This document shows positions 46,218 to 54,271 of a stretch of 64,000 bases of DNA, in pieces. Position numbers and translations under genes: made by a program. Source of the DNA: Janibacter terrae NBRC 107853 (lineage in GTDB: Bacteria; Actinomycetota; Actinomycetes; Actinomycetales; Dermatophilaceae); contig NZ_BCUV01000006.1 of the NCBI RefSeq assembly GCF_001591405.1, forward strand, positions 744,001 through 808,000, in the 5' to 3' direction. The notes below the pieces were generated by a model. That model was given only the letters and a program-made list of their open reading frames with translations, ran no database searches and was not told the origin of the DNA. The first letter of the stretch is position 1; each line of letters begins with the position of its first letter.

Positions 46218-47183
46218 TCAGTCCGCGCCGAGCCCGACGAGCAGCTCGTCGGCCGCCGCGTGCGGGTCCGTGGCCCCGTCGACGACCCGCTCGGCGAGCC
46301 CGTCGAGCGTGCCGCCGGAACCGAGGTCACCCATGCGGGCCTGCAGCCGGGCCAGCGCGAGAGCGGTGATCTCGGCACGGGCGCGCCCGGTGCGGCGCCG
46401 GCGCAGGGTGCCGCTCGCGGCCAGCCACGAGAGGTGGTCCCCGATCGCGGTGACGATGTCGCCCACGCCTGTACCGTCGGTCGCGGAGGCCTTGACGACC
46501 GGGCGTCGCCAACCCCCGGGCCGCGTCCCCTCACCGAGCTGGATCATGTGCCGCAGGTCGCGGACGGTCGCGTCCGCACCCTCGCGGTCGGCCTTGTTGA
46601 CGACGAAGACGTCGCCCACCTCGAGGATCCCCGCCTTGGCCGCCTGTATCCCGTCGCCCATGCCGGGCGCCAGGAGGACGAGGGTCGTGTCCGCGGCGCC
46701 GGCGATCTCGACCTCGGACTGACCGACGCCGACGGTCTCGACGAGCACGACGTCGAACCCGGAGGCGTCGAGCACGCGGATGGCCTGGGGAGTCGAGACC
46801 GACAGGCCGCCCAGGTGGCCGCGGCTGGCGAGCGAACGGATGTAGACGCCCGGGTCGCTCGCGGACGCGCTCATGCGGATGCGGTCACCCAGGAGCGCGC
46901 CGCCGCTGAAGGGCGAGGAGGGGTCGATCGCGAGGACGCCGACCCGCGCGCCCTGCTCGCGCAGCGCGCGGACGAGGGCGTCGGTCGTCGTGGACTTGCC
47001 GACGCCGGGGGCGCCGGTCAGGCCGATGACGTGGGCCCGACCCGTGTGCGGCGCGAGCAGCGCCATCGCCTCCGGCAGCGCGGGGTGCTGGTCGTCGACG
47101 AGCGAGATGAGCCGCCCGACGGCGCGGGTCGTCCCCGCCCTGGCCTCCTCGACCAGGACGGGGACGTCGATGCTGCGGCTCAA
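46218..47183 (-). CDS. meaB: MeaB/ArgK-family GTPase, mutase chaperone
   Basis: A 321-residue G3E-type P-loop GTPase that protects and reloads adenosylcobalamin mutases (methylmalonyl-CoA mutase family). Walker A is GAPGVGKST at 57-65. LAIDPSSPFSGGALLGDRIRM, VETVGVGQSE and NKAD are diagnostic. It begins at a TTG 2 nt after the thiolase stop; no better start exists nearby. It is the likely partner of the ethylmalonyl-CoA mutase gene at 58.8-60.9 kb. Confidence 0.92.
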   Translation of the reverse strand: MSRSIDVPVLVEEARAGTTRAVGRLISLVDDQHPALPEAMALLAPHTGRAHVIGLTGAPGVGKSTTTDALVRALREQGARVGVLAIDPSSPFSGGALLGDRIRMSASASDPGVYIRSLASRGHLGGLSVSTPQAIRVLDASGFDVVLVETVGVGQSEVEIAGAADTTLVLLAPGMGDGIQAAKAGILEVGDVFVVNKADREGADATVRDLRHMIQLGEGTRPGGWRRPVVKASATDGTGVGDIVTAIGDHLSWLAASGTLRRRRTGRARAEITALALARLQARMGDLGSGGTLDGLAERVVDGATDPHAAADELLVGLGAD

Positions 47184-47185
47184 GC

Positions 47186-48382
47186 TCAGGCGTTCGGGAC
47201 GCGGATGATCAGGGCGTCACCCTGACCGCCACCGCCGCAGAGGGCGGCCGCGCCGACACCGCCGCCGCGGCGCTTGAGCTCGTGGGCGAGCGCGAGGGTG
47301 ATGCGCGCGCCGGACATGCCGAGCGGGTGGCCCATGGCGATCGCGCCGCCGTTGGGGTTGACCTGCTCGTCCTTGAGGCCGAGCTGCTGGGCCGAGGCCA
47401 GGCCGACGGCCGCGAAGGCCTCGTTGATCTCGACGACGTCGAGGTCGGAGACCGCGATGCCCTCCTTGGCGACGGCGACCTCGATGGCGTTGGCCGGCTG
47501 CGACTGCAGGGTCGAGTCAGGACCGGCGACGACACCGTGGGCGCCGATCTCGGCGAGCCAGGACAGGCCCAGCTCCTCGGCCTTGGACTTCTTCATGACG
47601 ACGACCGCGGCCGCGCCGTCGGAGATCTGCGAGGCAGAGCCGGCGGTGATGGTGCCGTCCTTGGCGAAGGCCGGACGCAGCTTGCCCAGGGACTCGACGG
47701 TCGTGTCGGCACGCACGCCCTCGTCGGTGTCGAAGAGGACCGGGTCGCCCTTGCGCTGCGGGATCTCGACCGGCACGACCTCGTCGGCGAAGGTGCCCTC
47801 GGCCCAGGCCCTGGCAGCCTTCTGGTGGCTCGCGGCCGCGAACTCGTCCTGCTGCTCACGGGTGAAGTCGGAGTTCTCCGCGTTCTTGGCCTCGGTGAGC
47901 GCGCCCATCGCCTGGTCGGTGATGATGTCGTGCAGGCCGTCGTAGGCCATCGAGTCCTTGAGCTTGGTGTCGCCGTACTTGATGCCCTCGCGGCTCTTGG
48001 GGAGCAGGTGCGGCGCGTTGGTCATCGACTCCTGGCCCCCGGCGACGACGATCTCGAACTCGCCGGCGCGGATCAGCTGGTCGGCGAGGGCGATCGCGTC
48101 GATGCCCGAGAGGCAGACCTTGTTGACCGTGAGGGCGGGGACGTTCTTCGGGATCCCGCCCTTGATCGCGGCCTGGCGGGCGGGGATCTGGCCCTCGCCC
48201 GCGGTGAGGACCTGGCCCATGATGACGTAGTCGACGTCCTCGCCCTTGACGCCGGCCTTCTCGAGGGCGCCCTTGATGGCGAAGCCGCCGAGGTCGGAGC
48301 CGGAGAAGCCCTTGAGCGAGCCGCTCATGCGGCCCATCGGGGTGCGGGCCCCCGCGACGATGACAGTGGGGTCGGTGGACAT
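47186..48382 (-). CDS. Acetyl-CoA acetyltransferase (thiolase)
   Basis: A 398-residue thiolase condensing two acetyl-CoA to acetoacetyl-CoA (or the reverse). Nucleophile Cys90 lies in [30 protein letters not shown] (His) and [12 protein letters not shown] (Cys) complete the active site. It could supply the first step of ethylmalonyl-CoA assimilation. Promoter-like TAGAGT lies at 48422-48427, with SD CGGAGG. It is in an operon with meaB. Confidence 0.93.
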   Translation of the reverse strand: MSTDPTVIVAGARTPMGRMSGSLKGFSGSDLGGFAIKGALEKAGVKGEDVDYVIMGQVLTAGEGQIPARQAAIKGGIPKNVPALTVNKVCLSGIDAIALADQLIRAGEFEIVVAGGQESMTNAPHLLPKSREGIKYGDTKLKDSMAYDGLHDIITDQAMGALTEAKNAENSDFTREQQDEFAAASHQKAARAWAEGTFADEVVPVEIPQRKGDPVLFDTDEGVRADTTVESLGKLRPAFAKDGTITAGSASQISDGAAAVVVMKKSKAEELGLSWLAEIGAHGVVAGPDSTLQSQPANAIEVAVAKEGIAVSDLDVVEINEAFAAVGLASAQQLGLKDEQVNPNGGAIAMGHPLGMSGARITLALAHELKRRGGGVGAAALCGGGGQGDALIIRVPNA

Positions 48383-48421
48383 GCGTTGGCCTCCGGGTGC
48401 AGTGGGTGCGTGGATGGGTCG

Positions 48422-48427
48422 ACTCTA
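48422..48427 (-). promoter_or_regulatory. Predicted -10 box for thiolase-meaB
   Basis: The minus strand reads TAGAGT, 39 nt before the ATG at 48382, leaving a short leader with an SD. Confidence 0.4.
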
Positions 48428-48503
48428 CGCAGCGGCGGGCGGGGTGCCGAGGGGAACGACCGGTGACCCGTGCCACGAGCCCCGGGACGGTGGGCCAGAC
48501 CAC

Positions 48504-48535
48504 ACGCGAAGGGGGCGCGCCGCCCCCCTTCGCGT
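48504..48535. repeat. Inverted CGAAGGGGG pair forming a hairpin, between divergent genes
   Basis: Arms of 14-15 nt (ACGCGAAGGGGGCG and its complement with one extra C) flank a short CGC centre. The flanking genes thiolase (minus) and mce (plus) diverge, so this is not an ordinary terminator site. It ends 2 bp before the IS target duplication. Confidence 0.65.
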
Positions 48536-48541
48536 CCCTAG

Positions 48542-50201
48542 CCCGGATCGTTCACGATTGATCGGCGCGTCGGGGGCCTGAACGCGCGAAAGTGCCTGTC
48601 CTGCAAGGGAAACTTGGGATTACGACGTCTCAAGATTCTCAAGCTGGAAGGCACTCCGCAGGTGAAGCGTACTTCGTGGTCTACAGGTTTGTCCGTGACC
48701 GCAGACGGTGTCGGCGTGGTCGCCCACGCGGGGAGCGTCGCGACCCGGCTCTTGGCCGACCGCACGGGCCTGACAGCCGACTTGTCCACGGCGATGTCCC
48801 GCCGCGGCTTCGTGCCCGGGCATGACCGCGGCCGGGTGTTGGTCGACGTTGCGGTGATGCTCGCCGATGGCGGCGAGGCAATCAGTGACATCGATGTGCT
48901 GCGCCACCAAAGCGGCGTCCTCGGGCCGGTCGCGTCGCCGCCGACGGTGTGGCGGGCCTTGGACGAGGTCACGCCCGGAGGGTCGCGCAAGATCACGACC
49001 GCGCGGGCACGGGCACGTCGGCGCGTGTGGGCGCAACTGCCCCAAGGCGTGCCGGCCTCGAAGGTCGCGGGCAGCGACCTGGCTGACGTGATCGTGTTGG
49101 ACGTGGATGCCACGGTCGTGATCGCCCACAGCGAGAAGGAGAACGCTGCAGCCACGTTCAAGCGCACCTTCGGGTACCACCCGATCGGCGTGTGGTGCGA
49201 CAACACGAGCGAGTTCCTGGCGGCGAAGCTGCGCGCCGGCAACGCCGGGTCGAACACCACCAGCGATCACATCGAAGTCCTAGCCGATGCGATCGCCCAG
49301 GTCCCCGGTTCGCACCGCAAGAAGCTGCTCATCCGCTCCGACGGGGCGGGCGCGTCCCACGGGCTGCTGGACTGGCTGACCGAGCAAGGCCGAGTCCGTG
49401 GCCGCAGCGTGGAGTACTCGATCGGATTCAGCGTCACCGAGAGGATCCGCGCAGCCATCGCGCTGGTTCCCGCGAAGGTGTGGACGCCTGCTTCCGAGGC
49501 CGACGGCAGTGTCCGCGTGGGCGGTGACGTCGCCGAACTGACCGGGCTGATCGACCCGGCCATGCGCGCGAAATGGCCGACCGGGATGCGCGTCATCGTC
49601 CGGCGCGAACGACCACACCCGGGCGCACAACTGTCACTGTTCGAAGAAGCCGATGGCTACCGCTATCAAACGTTCGTCACCAACACCGCGACAGGCCAAC
49701 TGGCGTTCCTTGAAGCTCGCCACCGCGCCCATGCCCGCGTCGAAGACCGCATCCGTCACGCCAAAGACTCCGGCCTGCGACGGTTTCCCTCCCGCGAGTT
49801 CACCATCAACCAAACCTGGCTGACACTCGTGCAGATCGCGGCCGACCTGACTGCGTGGACGCGGCTGCTCGCGATGACCGGCGACGCGCAGCCCCTGGCT
49901 GACTGCGAACCGAAAGCTCTGCGCTACCGCTTCCTTCACGTCCCCGCCCGACTGACCCACGGGGCCCGCCGACGACGACTGCAGGTCCCCAAGACCTGGC
50001 CGTGGGCGGCAGCGATCGTCGCCGTGTTCGCGAACATCGCCGCCATCCCACAACCAGCCTGACCGAACATCCGCCACGACAGAGGAACCTGGAGAACCGC
50101 AGACCGGCAGCGCCAGCCGGCCCGCCGTCATGCCCTCGACCCCAGCACACTCGATCACGCCGCCCCGACACCGCCGCGGCCATCGTCATGAATGACCGGG
50201 G
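48542..50201 (+). mobile_element. IS1380-family insertion sequence, about 1660 bp
   Basis: The element carries one transposase gene. Imperfect terminal inverted repeats begin CCCGGATCGTTCACGATTG (left) and CCCCGGTCATTCATGACGA (right, complement), about 12 of 16 bases matching. A 4-bp target duplication CTAG lies at 48538-48541 and 50202-50205. Size and 4-bp duplication agree with the IS1380 family. The element lowers local codon uniformity, with more A/T-ending codons than neighbours, consistent with recent arrival. Confidence 0.85.
48662..50062 (+). CDS. IS1380-family DDE transposase
   Basis: A 466-residue transposase. The N-terminal region has VAHAGSVATRLLADRTGL and a conserved LVDVAVMLADGGEAISDIDVLR. 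The catalytic region includes VIVLDVDATVV (first Asp), a GYHPIGVWCDNT block and KLLIRSDGAGASHGLLDWL (second Asp). YQTFVTNT and an Arg-rich C-terminal helix carry the last acidic residue in HRAHARVEDRIRHAKDSG. The GTG at 48662 is the likely start; a TTG at 48614 is also open. The frame is intact, so the IS may be active. Confidence 0.9.
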   Translation: MKRTSWSTGLSVTADGVGVVAHAGSVATRLLADRTGLTADLSTAMSRRGFVPGHDRGRVLVDVAVMLADGGEAISDIDVLRHQSGVLGPVASPPTVWRALDEVTPGGSRKITTARARARRRVWAQLPQGVPASKVAGSDLADVIVLDVDATVVIAHSEKENAAATFKRTFGYHPIGVWCDNTSEFLAAKLRAGNAGSNTTSDHIEVLADAIAQVPGSHRKKLLIRSDGAGASHGLLDWLTEQGRVRGRSVEYSIGFSVTERIRAAIALVPAKVWTPASEADGSVRVGGDVAELTGLIDPAMRAKWPTGMRVIVRRERPHPGAQLSLFEEADGYRYQTFVTNTATGQLAFLEARHRAHARVEDRIRHAKDSGLRRFPSREFTINQTWLTLVQIAADLTAWTRLLAMTGDAQPLADCEPKALRYRFLHVPARLTHGARRRRLQVPKTWPWAAAIVAVFANIAAIPQPA

Positions 50202-50202
50202 C

Positions 50203-50208
50203 TAGGCT
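50203..50208 (+). promoter_or_regulatory. mce -10 box overlapping the IS target duplication
   Basis: TAGGCT lies 7 nt before the mce ATG at 50216. Its first three bases (TAG) belong to the CTAG duplicated by the IS, so the insertion kept the -10 but replaced everything upstream of it. Confidence 0.55.
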
Positions 50209-50215
50209 GCCGCAC

Positions 50216-50644
50216 ATGAACGATCTCTTCACTGCCATCGACCACGTCGGTGTCGCCGTGCCCGACCTCGACGAGGCCATCGCCTTCTACCGTGACACCT
50301 ACGGCATGGAGCTCGCCCACGAGGAGACCAACGAGGAGCAGGGCGTGCGCGAGGCGATGATGCGCGTCGGCGAGTCCGGCTCGTGCATCCAGCTGCTCGC
50401 GCCACTCTCCCCCGAGTCCACGATCGCGAAGTTCCTCGACCGCAACGGCCAGGGCATCCAGCAGCTCGCCTACCGCGTCGAGGACATCGATGCCGTGGGC
50501 GCGACCCTGCGCGAGCGCGGCCTCCGCCTGCTCTACGACACCCCGAAGCGGGGCACGAGCAACTCCCGCGTCAACTTCATCCACCCCAAGGACGCCGGCG
50601 GCATCCTCGTCGAGCTCGTCGAGCAGGCGGCCGACGCCCACTGA
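50216..50644 (+). CDS. mce: Methylmalonyl-CoA (ethylmalonyl-CoA) epimerase
   Basis: A 142-residue glyoxalase-fold enzyme that interconverts the 2R and 2S forms of methylmalonyl- or ethylmalonyl-CoA. Metal ligands are in AIDHVGVAV (His), GIQQLAYRVED (Gln/His position) and GGILVELVE (Glu). It is expected to link CcrA, which makes 2S-ethylmalonyl-CoA, to Ecm, which uses the 2R form. The ATG at 50216 fits a leaderless promoter now abutting the IS. Confidence 0.92.
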   Translation: MNDLFTAIDHVGVAVPDLDEAIAFYRDTYGMELAHEETNEEQGVREAMMRVGESGSCIQLLAPLSPESTIAKFLDRNGQGIQQLAYRVEDIDAVGATLRERGLRLLYDTPKRGTSNSRVNFIHPKDAGGILVELVEQAADAH

Positions 50645-50701
50645 GCCCACCCCTTCGTCCCGCCGAGACCGATCGGGACGACACGGATCCGCGTGTGAAC
50701 T

Positions 50702-50713
50702 GGGTCATGACCC
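50702..50713. promoter_or_regulatory. Operator-like palindrome GGGTCATGACCC upstream of ccrA
   Basis: A perfect 12-bp palindrome lies 25 bp upstream of the ccrA -10, overlapping the -35 region. It is a possible repressor or activator site; no regulator gene is adjacent. Confidence 0.45.
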
Positions 50714-50738
50714 CATACCCGCGGCCGCCGCGACCACC

Positions 50739-50744
50739 TAGGTT
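50739..50744 (+). promoter_or_regulatory. Predicted ccrA -10 box
   Basis: TAGGTT lies 54 nt before the ATG, leaving a leader of about 47 nt with a GAGG SD near 50783. Confidence 0.45.
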
Positions 50745-50798
50745 TCACGCAACGCACGACCCCCGACCATTCCCCCTGAGGCCGAGGAGCCCCCACTC

Positions 50799-52145
50799 AT
50801 GGCAATCGACCAGATCCGCGACGCGATCCTCTCCGGTGACCGCAGCGAAGAGACCTACGCCAACCTCCCCCTGCCCGACACCTACCGTGCCGCGACCGTC
50901 CACAAGGACGAGGTGGAGATGTTCAAGGGCCTGAAGAGCCGCGACAAGGACCCGCGCAAGTCGCTGCACATCGACGACGTGCCGATCCCGGAGCTGGCCC
51001 CCGACGAGGCGCTCGTCGCCGTCATGGCCAGCGCGATCAACTTCAACACCGTGTGGACCTCGATCTTCGAGCCCGTCTCGACCTTCGGCTTCCTCGAGCG
51101 CTACGGCCGCCTGAACAAGTACTCCAAGCGCCACGACCTGCCGTACCACATCGTCGGCTCCGACCTCTCCGGCGTCGTCCTGCGCGTCGGCGAGCACGTC
51201 TCGAAGTGGAAGCCCGGCACCGAGGTCGTCGCCCACTGCCTGTCCGTCGAGCTCGAGGACGCCGACGGCCACGACGACACGATGATGGACCCGCAGCAGC
51301 GCATCTGGGGCTTCGAGACCAACTTCGGCGGTCTCGCCGAGTTGGCCATCGTCAAGGCCAACCAGCTCATGCCGAAGCCCGGCCACCTCACCTGGGAGGA
51401 GTCCGCCTCCCCCGGTCTGGTCAACTCCACCGCATACCGGCAGCTGATCTCCAAGAACGGCGCCGCGCTGAAGCTCGGTGACCGCGTCCTGATCTGGGGC
51501 GCCTCCGGCGGCCTCGGCTCCTACGCGACCCAGATGGCGCTCGCCGCCGGGGCGACCCCGATCTGCGTCGTCTCCTCCCCCGAGAAGGCGCAGATCTGCC
51601 GCGACATGGGCGCCGAGCTGATCATCGACCGCAACGCCGAGGGCTACAGGTTCTGGAACGAGGACAACACGGAGCAGAACCCCAAGGAGTGGCAGCGCCT
51701 GGGCAAGAAGATCCGTGAGCTCACCGGCGGCCACGACGTCGACATCGTCTTCGAGCACCCCGGCCGCGAGACCTTCGGCGCCTCGGTCTACGTCACCCGC
51801 AAGGGCGGCAAGATCGTCACCTGCGCGTCGACCTCGGGCTACATGCACGAGTACGACAACCGGTACCTGTGGATGAACCTCAAGAGCATCATCTCCAGCC
51901 ACTTCGCGAACTACCGCGAGTCCTGGGAGGCCAACGAGCTCATCAACCGCGGTCTCGTCCACCCGACCCTCAGCCGGACCTACACGCTCGAGGAGGTCGG
52001 CCAGGCCACCCTCGACGTGCACCACAACAAGCACCAGGGCAAGGTCGGCGTGCTCACCCTCGCCCCCGAGCCGGGCCTGGGTGTCACCGACACCGACAAG
52101 CGCGCGAAGTTCGAGAAGGAGATCAACCGCTTCCAGGCGGTCTGA
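50799..52145 (+). CDS. ccrA: Crotonyl-CoA carboxylase/reductase
   Basis: A 448-residue MDR-family enzyme that reductively carboxylates crotonyl-CoA to ethylmalonyl-CoA with NADPH. Diagnostic segments are AINFNTVWTSIFEPVSTFGFLERYGR, LPYHIVGSDLSGVVLRVG, WGFETNFGGLAELAIVKANQLMPKP, the nucleotide motif WGASGGLGSYATQMALA, and VFEHPGRETFGASVYV with HFANYRES, which carry CO2-pocket residues (Asn, Phe, Glu, His). This is the hallmark enzyme of the ethylmalonyl-CoA pathway and also supplies ethylmalonyl extender units. Confidence 0.95.
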   Translation: MAIDQIRDAILSGDRSEETYANLPLPDTYRAATVHKDEVEMFKGLKSRDKDPRKSLHIDDVPIPELAPDEALVAVMASAINFNTVWTSIFEPVSTFGFLERYGRLNKYSKRHDLPYHIVGSDLSGVVLRVGEHVSKWKPGTEVVAHCLSVELEDADGHDDTMMDPQQRIWGFETNFGGLAELAIVKANQLMPKPGHLTWEESASPGLVNSTAYRQLISKNGAALKLGDRVLIWGASGGLGSYATQMALAAGATPICVVSSPEKAQICRDMGAELIIDRNAEGYRFWNEDNTEQNPKEWQRLGKKIRELTGGHDVDIVFEHPGRETFGASVYVTRKGGKIVTCASTSGYMHEYDNRYLWMNLKSIISSHFANYRESWEANELINRGLVHPTLSRTYTLEEVGQATLDVHHNKHQGKVGVLTLAPEPGLGVTDTDKRAKFEKEINRFQAV

Positions 52146-52165
52146 GCCCGCCTCCTGCCCCAAGA

Positions 52166-52232
52166 TTCTCGGGTGACCCGAGAAACCTCGCCTTCGCAAG
52201 GGTTTCAAACCCTTGCGAAGGCGAGGTTTCTC
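52166..52232. terminator. Overlapping hairpins between ccrA and the ABC exporter
   Basis: A perfect 26-bp-arm inverted repeat spans 52180-52232 with a single central base. Immediately upstream a 9-bp-arm palindrome, TTCTCGGGT-G-ACCCGAGAA, spans 52166-52184 and shares GAGAA with it. The flanking genes converge. Confidence 0.85.
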
Positions 52233-52270
52233 TTGTTGAGCGGGTGCCTGCCCGGTGGGGCGAAGGGGGC

Positions 52271-54271
52271 TCAGGCCAGGTTGACCGAGGTGTCCAGCTC
52301 CGTCACCGCGGCCGCGAACTGGCTGCGGTAGAGGCGCGCGTAGGCACTATCGGCGGCGAGCAGGCTCTCGTGCGTGCCCTGCTCGACGATGTGCCCCTCC
52401 TCCATGACGACGATGAGGTCGGCGTCGCGGATCGTCGAGAGCCGGTGGGCGATGACGAAGCTCGTCCGGTCCCCGCGCAGCGCCGCCATCGCCTGCTGCA
52501 CGAGCCGCTCGGTACGGGTGTCGACCGAGCTCGTCGCCTCGTCGAGGATGAGCAGGCTCGGGTCGGCGAGGAAGGCGCGGGCGATCGTCACCAGCTGCTT
52601 CTCGCCGGCCGAGATGTTCCCCCCTTCGTCGTCGAGGTGCGTGTCGTACCCCTGAGGAAGGGAGTGGACGAAGCGGTCGACGTAGGTCGCCTCGGCCGCC
52701 GCCCGGACCTCCTCGCGGGTGGCACCCGGGCGCCCGTAGGCGATGTTGTCGCCGATCGTCCCGGAGAAGAGCCACGTGTCCTGCAGGACCATGCCGGTGC
52801 GCGAGCGCAGCTCGGCGCGCGACATGTCGGTGATGTCGATGCCGTCGATGGTGATCCGTCCCGAGTCGAGCTCGTAGAAGCGCATGACGAGGTTGACGAG
52901 CGTCGTCTTGCCGGCGCCGGTCGGGCCGACGATCGCGACCGTCTGGCCCGGCTCGACGACGAGGTCGAGGTCCTCGATGAGCGGCCGGGTCGGGTCGTAG
53001 CTGAAGCCCACTCCCTCGAAGGCCACCCGCCCGTGGCCGTCGCCGCGCGCCACCGGCGTGCTCGGGTCCTCGACCTGCTCCGGCGCGTCGAGCACGTCGA
53101 AGACGCGCTCCGCGGAGGCGACACCGGACTGCATGAGGTTGGCCATCGAGGCGACCTGCGTCAGCGGCTGGGTGAACTGGCGCGAGTACTGGATGAAGGC
53201 CTGCACGTCGCCGAGCGTCATCTGGCCGGAGGCGACCCGCAGGCCCCCGACGACGGCGATGACGACGTAGTTGAGGTTCCCGACGAACATCATCGCCGGC
53301 ATGATGATGCCGCTGACGAACTGCGCCCCGAAGCCCGCCCCGCGCAGCTCCTCGTTGCGCTCGGCGAAGGCCGCGTCGACCTCCGCCTGCCGGCCGAAGA
53401 CCTTGACGAGCGAGTGGCCGGTGTACGTCTCCTCGACGACCGCGCTGAGCTCGCCGGTGGACTTCCACTGCTGGATGAAGTGCCGCTGCGAGCGCTTGCC
53501 GATCACCCCGGTGAGCACGATGGAGATCGGGATCGTCACGAGCGCGATGAGCGAGAGGAGCGGCGAGACCCACACCATCATCGAGACCATCGCGACGACC
53601 GTGATGAGGCTGGTGAGCAGCTGGCTGAGCGTCTGCTGCAGCGACTGCGCGACGTTGTCGATGTCGTTGGTGACGCGGCTGAGCAGCTCTCCGCGCGGCT
53701 GCTGGTCGAAGTACGGCAGCGGCAGCCGGTGCAGCTTGGCCTCGACCTGGGCACGCAGGTCGAAGACGACCTGGTTGACCGCATGGACGATGACGCTCCC
53801 CTGGAGCCACGAGAGGACGGCGGCGACGACGTACAGCGCGAGCGCGAGCAGGAGGATGCGCCCGATCGCGCCGAGGTCCATGGCCTGCCCCGGCACGAGG
53901 TAGGGCATCGCCTCGATCATGTCGGCCCGGCGCCCTTCGCCCGACGCGCGCAGCTGCTCGACGACGGACTCGAGCGGGACGCCGGCGGGCAGCTTCGAGC
54001 CGATCCACCCGGCGAAGATGTGGTCGGTGGCCCGCGCGAGGATGAGCGGCCCGAGGGCGCTCATGCCGACGGAGACCACCGTCAGGGAGATGGCCGTGAG
54101 CACCCGGGCGCGCTGCGGTCGCAGCCGCCCCACGAGACGCCGCGCCGAGGGCAGGAAGTTCTTCGACCTCTCCCCCGGCGTGCCCATCTGCATCGGGCCA
54201 CGGCGCATGACGGACCCGGGCCCGCGGCGCGCCTGGGCGGCCTTCTCCTCAGCGGTGGGGACCTCGCTCAC
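52271..54271 (-). CDS. ABC exporter half, ATP-binding/permease (canonical nucleotide site)
   Basis: A 666-residue fusion of a six-helix membrane domain (about 50-385) and an ATPase domain. Walker A is GPTGAGKTT, Walker B LLILDEATSSVD has the catalytic Glu, and the H-loop is VIAHRLST. The C-loop is NISAGEKQ instead of LSGGQ. It pairs with the gene upstream (ATGA overlap) as a heterodimer of the YheHI/LmrCD or MdlAB type. Substrate unknown. Confidence 0.9.
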   Translation of the reverse strand: MSEVPTAEEKAAQARRGPGSVMRRGPMQMGTPGERSKNFLPSARRLVGRLRPQRARVLTAISLTVVSVGMSALGPLILARATDHIFAGWIGSKLPAGVPLESVVEQLRASGEGRRADMIEAMPYLVPGQAMDLGAIGRILLLALALYVVAAVLSWLQGSVIVHAVNQVVFDLRAQVEAKLHRLPLPYFDQQPRGELLSRVTNDIDNVAQSLQQTLSQLLTSLITVVAMVSMMVWVSPLLSLIALVTIPISIVLTGVIGKRSQRHFIQQWKSTGELSAVVEETYTGHSLVKVFGRQAEVDAAFAERNEELRGAGFGAQFVSGIIMPAMMFVGNLNYVVIAVVGGLRVASGQMTLGDVQAFIQYSRQFTQPLTQVASMANLMQSGVASAERVFDVLDAPEQVEDPSTPVARGDGHGRVAFEGVGFSYDPTRPLIEDLDLVVEPGQTVAIVGPTGAGKTTLVNLVMRFYELDSGRITIDGIDITDMSRAELRSRTGMVLQDTWLFSGTIGDNIAYGRPGATREEVRAAAEATYVDRFVHSLPQGYDTHLDDEGGNISAGEKQLVTIARAFLADPSLLILDEATSSVDTRTERLVQQAMAALRGDRTSFVIAHRLSTIRDADLIVVMEEGHIVEQGTHESLLAADSAYARLYRSQFAAAVTELDTSVNLA

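Noticed and set aside
45700-46260. CDS on the minus strand opposite the Pro-rich membrane protein
   Set aside because: The plus-strand frame has an SD, a transmembrane helix and a promoter-like -10; the opposite frame is a Gly/Val/Arg shadow.
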